Positions 61,246-64,000 of a stretch of 64,000 nt of DNA are shown in pieces; within the stretch, counting starts at the first letter, position 1, and each line of letters begins with the position of its first letter. Origin of the DNA: CAYXTW01 sp964452645. Its GTDB lineage: Bacteria > Zixibacteria > MSB-5A5 > GN15 > PGXB01. The stretch is from NCBI GenBank assembly GCA_964452645.1, contig CAYVMO010000002.1, forward strand, positions 124,001 through 188,000, read 5' to 3'. The notes beneath the pieces were generated by a model. That model was not told where the DNA came from. It saw only the letters and a list, made by a program, of their open reading frames with translations, and did no database searches. A program made the translations under genes and the position numbers.

Positions 61246-62105
61246 AGTCCCGCAGATTTACCGGCTGGCTGTTCGCGACCCCCTGGATAGTCACCCTCAT
61301 TGTCTTCTGGCTTTTCCCTTTATTGTATTCGCTTTATCTTGGATTTACCGATTATAAACTGCTCAATTCGTCGTACAGCTGGGTCGGATTCGATAATTTC
61401 GTCGCCCTTCTCTCCGATCATGATTTTCTGCTGTCTTTGAAAAATACATTTATATTCGTAATCGGGACAATCCCGGTTACAACCATCATTGCGCTTTTAC
61501 TGGCCCTTTTAATAGACAAAAAATTCCCGGGTCGGACGATTTTCCGCTCCGGTTATTTTATGCCGTCGATAACCTCGATGGTGGTCATCGCTTTGATTTT
61601 CACCAACCTTTACTCGCGCGGCGGATATATTTATCTTCTGGCGAAAATACTCGGTCTCTCCCCTCCCGACAACGGTTTCCTGCTTTCAAAGAAAACGGCG
61701 CTTTTTTCAGTAATGGCCATGGATGTCTGGATGTCGGTCGGATATTATATGCTCCTGTTTCTGGCCGGATTAAAATCGATACCGCGCGAATTATATGAAG
61801 CGGCCGAAGTGGCCGGGGCCGGTCTCTGGAGAAAATTTATATCGATCACGATGCCGCTTTTGAAGCCGGTAATGCTGTTCATAATTGTCATTAACACCAT
61901 AAAGTCATTTCAGGTCTTCGTGGAAATTTTCGTAATGACCAGGGGTCGTTATGGCAGTTCCACGGCCGTTTATTTCATTTATGAAACCGGCTTGAACCGT
62001 TTCGAATTCGGCTACGCCTCGGCGGCCGCCTATATTCTTTTTGTGATTATTGCCTTGTTTTCGATTATCCAATTCGGTCTGCTCCGGCAGAAAGGATTCA
62101 GATGA
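61242..62105 (+). CDS. Sugar ABC transporter permease (MalF-like)
   Basis: A 287-residue, six-span permease. The cytoplasmic EAA loop, ELYEAAEVAGAGLWRKFISITMP (key part EAAEVAGAG, near residues 184-192), contacts the ATPase. Overlaps the binding protein and the second permease by 4 bp on each side (ATGA), so the three are translationally coupled. It is the shorter MalF/UgpA-like form without the large periplasmic insertion. Confidence 0.94.
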   Translation: MKSRRFTGWLFATPWIVTLIVFWLFPLLYSLYLGFTDYKLLNSSYSWVGFDNFVALLSDHDFLLSLKNTFIFVIGTIPVTTIIALLLALLIDKKFPGRTIFRSGYFMPSITSMVVIALIFTNLYSRGGYIYLLAKILGLSPPDNGFLLSKKTALFSVMAMDVWMSVGYYMLLFLAGLKSIPRELYEAAEVAGAGLWRKFISITMPLLKPVMLFIIVINTIKSFQVFVEIFVMTRGRYGSSTAVYFIYETGLNRFEFGYASAAAYILFVIIALFSIIQFGLLRQKGFR

Positions 62106-62905
62106 GAATATTCAAATATATATTTCTTATTTCCATACTGCTGATCATGATATTCCCGCTTCTATGGATGTTTCGTGTCTCGCTCTTGCCGGCCGGCTCA
62201 TCGATTTCATTTTCCGATTTTATTTCGCCGGTAATCACATTATCAATATATTATGATATAATCGCTTCCGGCAATATGTTGAAGTATTTTATGAACTCAG
62301 CCATTGTGGGTGTCGCCGTGACGCTGGGCAATATTTTATTTTGCTTCATGGTGGGGTATTCCTTTTCGAGGTTTCGCTTTATCGGCAAAAATATTTGGTT
62401 TTATTCGGTTATTTTCGTTTTGATGATCCCGGCTCATATTTTGATTATCCCGCTCTATTTGATTATCTTCAACCTCGGTCTGTACGACAGCTACGGGGCT
62501 TTAATATTGCCTTTTCTGGTCAACCCGATCGGAATATTTCTCGTCAAGCAGTATATCGATACGCTTCCGACGGCCATGGAAGAGGCTGCCAGAGTGGATG
62601 GCGCCGGTGAAATCAGGATACTTTTCCGGGTTGTAATGCCGTTATGTAAACCGGCCCTGGCGGTACTGGCGATTCAGGTATTCCTGACCAACTGGAATTC
62701 TTTTCTGTTTCCTTTTATTTTGACGAGTTCCGAATCGGTGCGGACTTTGCCGGTCGGACTGGCATTGTTTCAGGGGCATCAAGCCATTGACTGGCAGCAT
62801 CTTATGGCCGGGTCGGCGCTGGCCGTAATCCCGGTTTTAGTCATTTTTCTGTTTTTCCAAAAGCAGATAGTATCGGGAATTACGACCGGAGCCATTAAAC
62901 AATAA
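62102..62905 (+). CDS. Sugar ABC transporter permease (MalG-like)
   Basis: A 267-residue, six-span permease of the MalG/UgpE group. The EAA loop is MEEAARVDGAGEIRILFRVVMP (key part EEAARVDGAG, near 160-169). It is the last gene of the importer. No ATP-binding subunit (MsmK/UgpC type) is encoded in the window, so a shared ATPase elsewhere is expected. Only about 90 bp separate it from the OmpA-type gene, which has its own promoter. Confidence 0.94.
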   Translation: MRIFKYIFLISILLIMIFPLLWMFRVSLLPAGSSISFSDFISPVITLSIYYDIIASGNMLKYFMNSAIVGVAVTLGNILFCFMVGYSFSRFRFIGKNIWFYSVIFVLMIPAHILIIPLYLIIFNLGLYDSYGALILPFLVNPIGIFLVKQYIDTLPTAMEEAARVDGAGEIRILFRVVMPLCKPALAVLAIQVFLTNWNSFLFPFILTSSESVRTLPVGLALFQGHQAIDWQHLMAGSALAVIPVLVIFLFFQKQIVSGITTGAIKQ

Positions 62906-62923
62906 TGAGATATGATTTTTACC

Positions 62924-62953
62924 TTGACATTTGAAACTTTTTAAGTTTATATC
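62924..62953 (+). promoter_or_regulatory. Sigma70-like promoter of the OmpA-family gene
   Basis: TTGACA (62924-62929), an 18-bp spacer, TATATC (62948-62953). The predicted leader is about 37 nt with AAAGGA before ATG 62997. Confidence 0.65.
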
Positions 62954-62996
62954 CCTGTCAAAATGATAATTAATCTTTAATGGAAAGGATGGACTG

Positions 62997-63590
62997 ATGA
63001 AAGTGAAATGTCTCATTCTGCTAATCTCGGTTGCCGTACTATTGATTTCAGGATGCGCCAGCAAAGGCTATGTGGATGAAAGAATGGCCTCGATAAAGAC
63101 GGAGATGCAGGACGACATGAACAAGATGAAGTCGCAGGCGTCCATGAATGCTGACGAAATCAAAAAGCTGCAGACATTGAGCCAGGAGCTCTCCCAAAAG
63201 ACCGAAATGGCTTTAAACGAGGCCAAAGGCTTTGAAACCTACCAGGTTATCTGGGAAGGCGTCGTCAATTTTGATTTCGACAGCTACGATTTAACTCAGG
63301 TAGCCAAGGATAATCTTGAAGGGCTCGGTCAGAAAATGATTGATTACCCACGGTCGCTGCTGGAACTTGCCGGTTATACGGACAAAACCGGCACCCCAAA
63401 ATATAATTTTGAATTGGGCTTGAAAAGAACTCAGTCAGTCGAAAAATACATGGTTGATAAATTTGGAATAGCACTGTATCGGATGTTTAATGTCAGCCAT
63501 GGCCAGGAGAAACCGGTGGCGCTACCGGATGAAAAGAATGCCAATGCCAAGAATCGTCGTGTAACCCTGAAACTCTGGGGCCGTCTGTAA
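62997..63590 (+). CDS. OmpA-family peptidoglycan-binding lipoprotein
   Basis: A 197-residue lipoprotein. The signal ends with lipobox LISGC (Cys20); a helical coiled-coil (about 25-85, MASIKTEMQDDMNKMK and onward) follows, then an OmpA-like domain (about 90-195). Features of that domain are VNFDFDSYDLTQVAKDNL (key part FDFDSYDLT), ELAGYTDKTGTPKYNFELGLKR (key part GYTDKTGTPKYN, LGLKRTQSV) and NRRVTLKLW. The coiled coil plus OmpA domain resembles Lpp/Pal-type tethers of the outer membrane to peptidoglycan. Own promoter and a strong terminator, so it is a single-gene unit. Confidence 0.9.
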   Translation: MKVKCLILLISVAVLLISGCASKGYVDERMASIKTEMQDDMNKMKSQASMNADEIKKLQTLSQELSQKTEMALNEAKGFETYQVIWEGVVNFDFDSYDLTQVAKDNLEGLGQKMIDYPRSLLELAGYTDKTGTPKYNFELGLKRTQSVEKYMVDKFGIALYRMFNVSHGQEKPVALPDEKNANAKNRRVTLKLWGRL

Positions 63591-63615
63591 GCGACTTTTT
63601 TCGAATTAAATTTCC

Positions 63616-63644
63616 AAACGGGGTGACTTACCACCCCGTTTTTT
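63616..63644 (+). terminator. Strong Rho-independent terminator
   Basis: A perfect 10-bp stem (AAACGGGGTG with CACCCCGTTT) around a 6-nt loop, then a T-run. It lies between two convergent genes. Confidence 0.9.
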
Positions 63645-63677
63645 ATACCTGACTTTATTGAATTCGGACTGATTGAT

Positions 63678-64000
63678 TTAATCGAAGATCAGGTCGATTC
63701 CGGCGGTTTCGAAACGGGCGCGGACCTTTACCGTATCGGGATAATAGGTCGTTGTTTCGGCATAATGGAACGGGAACAGCGAACCGTCATCATAGCGGCC
63801 ATTATTGTTTTTATCCAGAAAGCCGCCGAGGAGGTATTTGCCGGGCGGCAGCGGCAGATCGAATTTTCCGGTCAGGATTCTTTCCTCATAAACGAATTTC
63901 CCATCCTGAGAGATGAATTTAATATAAGGAAAAGCGGTGGTATCAATGTTCGGCAAAATAGTAATAGTCCCGGAGACCGAGCCCAGTGAATCCCGGTCAA
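63678..64000 (-). CDS. C-terminal part of an Ig-like domain lipoprotein-type protein (partial)
   Basis: The minus-strand frame is open from the window edge to the stop at 63678-63680, at least 107 codons, and upstream residues (GSVSGTITILPN) clearly belong to it. The visible part has the Big_13-type pattern: a strand-rich repeat with GKFDLPLPPGKYLLGGFLD (key part LPPGKYLL), DKNNNGRYDDGSLFP and a closing YYPDTVKVRARFETAGIDLIF (key part DTVKVRARFE). Such domains end many FCB-group surface lipoproteins. The start lies outside the window. Confidence 0.7.
   Translation of the reverse strand, partial: DRDSLGSVSGTITILPNIDTTAFPYIKFISQDGKFVYEERILTGKFDLPLPPGKYLLGGFLDKNNNGRYDDGSLFPFHYAETTTYYPDTVKVRARFETAGIDLIFD

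Noticed and set aside
1..64000. tRNA, rRNA, CRISPR arrays, insertion sequences, prophage
   Set aside because: No T-loop/acceptor patterns, regular spacer arrays, transposase motifs or phage genes were found in either strand.

Overview
The window reads as a chromosomal segment of a Gram-negative bacterium of moderate GC content. The outer membrane is indicated by TamB, a BamA/TamA-type barrel, a FadL-like barrel, an OmpA-type lipoprotein and several lipobox proteins. Gene content (large tandem 2-hydroxyacyl-CoA dehydratase activase, DUF401 permease, FadL/PorV-like barrel, DUF885 peptidase, Ig-like lipoprotein) suggests a member of the FCB superphylum or a neighbouring candidate phylum such as Zixibacteria, possibly anaerobic. 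This is inference; there is no rRNA gene here to settle it. Recognisable promoters have ordinary TTGACA / N16-18 / TATAAT form, not the Bacteroidota form. Many genes lack a clear Shine-Dalgarno, TTG and GTG starts are frequent, and several promoters sit so close to the start codon that leaderless mRNA is predicted.

Layout. 1-2044: rodZ-like, maf and dtd on the minus strand, divergent from a 1392-residue activase. 2072-13300: activase, DUF885 peptidase, thioredoxin, rhomboid protease, degenerate receiver protein, CcdA, DUF2064-type protein, creatininase-family amidase. 13313-16089: minus-strand operon of three envelope proteins, ended by a terminator. 16262-18956: DUF401 permease, then an ECF sigma/anti-sigma pair. 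19011-25130: AhpD-like protein, TamB and a BamA/TamA barrel. 25166-31446: cysteine desulfurase, MnmA, UPF0173 hydrolase, AsmA-like protein, serine acetyltransferase.

31447-34503 is an accessory island: REP-like palindromes, a diverged direct repeat on both sides of a SnoaL-type lipoprotein gene, and a trypsin-like protease gene that looks more AT-rich than its surroundings. 34504-51121 is the translation/RNA cluster proS - rimP - nusA - infB - ylxP - rbfA - nrnA - truB - ribF - rpsO - pnp - M16 peptidase - polysaccharide deacetylase - leuS. Three tandem hairpin repeats and a structured leader lie between proS and rimP.

51207-59920 is almost entirely minus strand: a glycine-zipper protein gene broken by an in-frame TGA, a related-looking neighbour, a D,D-carboxypeptidase, a NatAB-type ABC exporter, a DUF72 protein, an unlisted 40-residue zinc-ribbon gene, and a tightly packed set of four uncharacterised membrane proteins. 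The four look like two pairs of distant paralogues and are the best candidate here for an undescribed system. Divergent from them are a sugar-type ABC importer without ATPase (60004-62905), an OmpA-family lipoprotein with a strong terminator, and the 3' end of an Ig-like domain protein. No tRNA, rRNA, CRISPR array or insertion-sequence transposase was seen.
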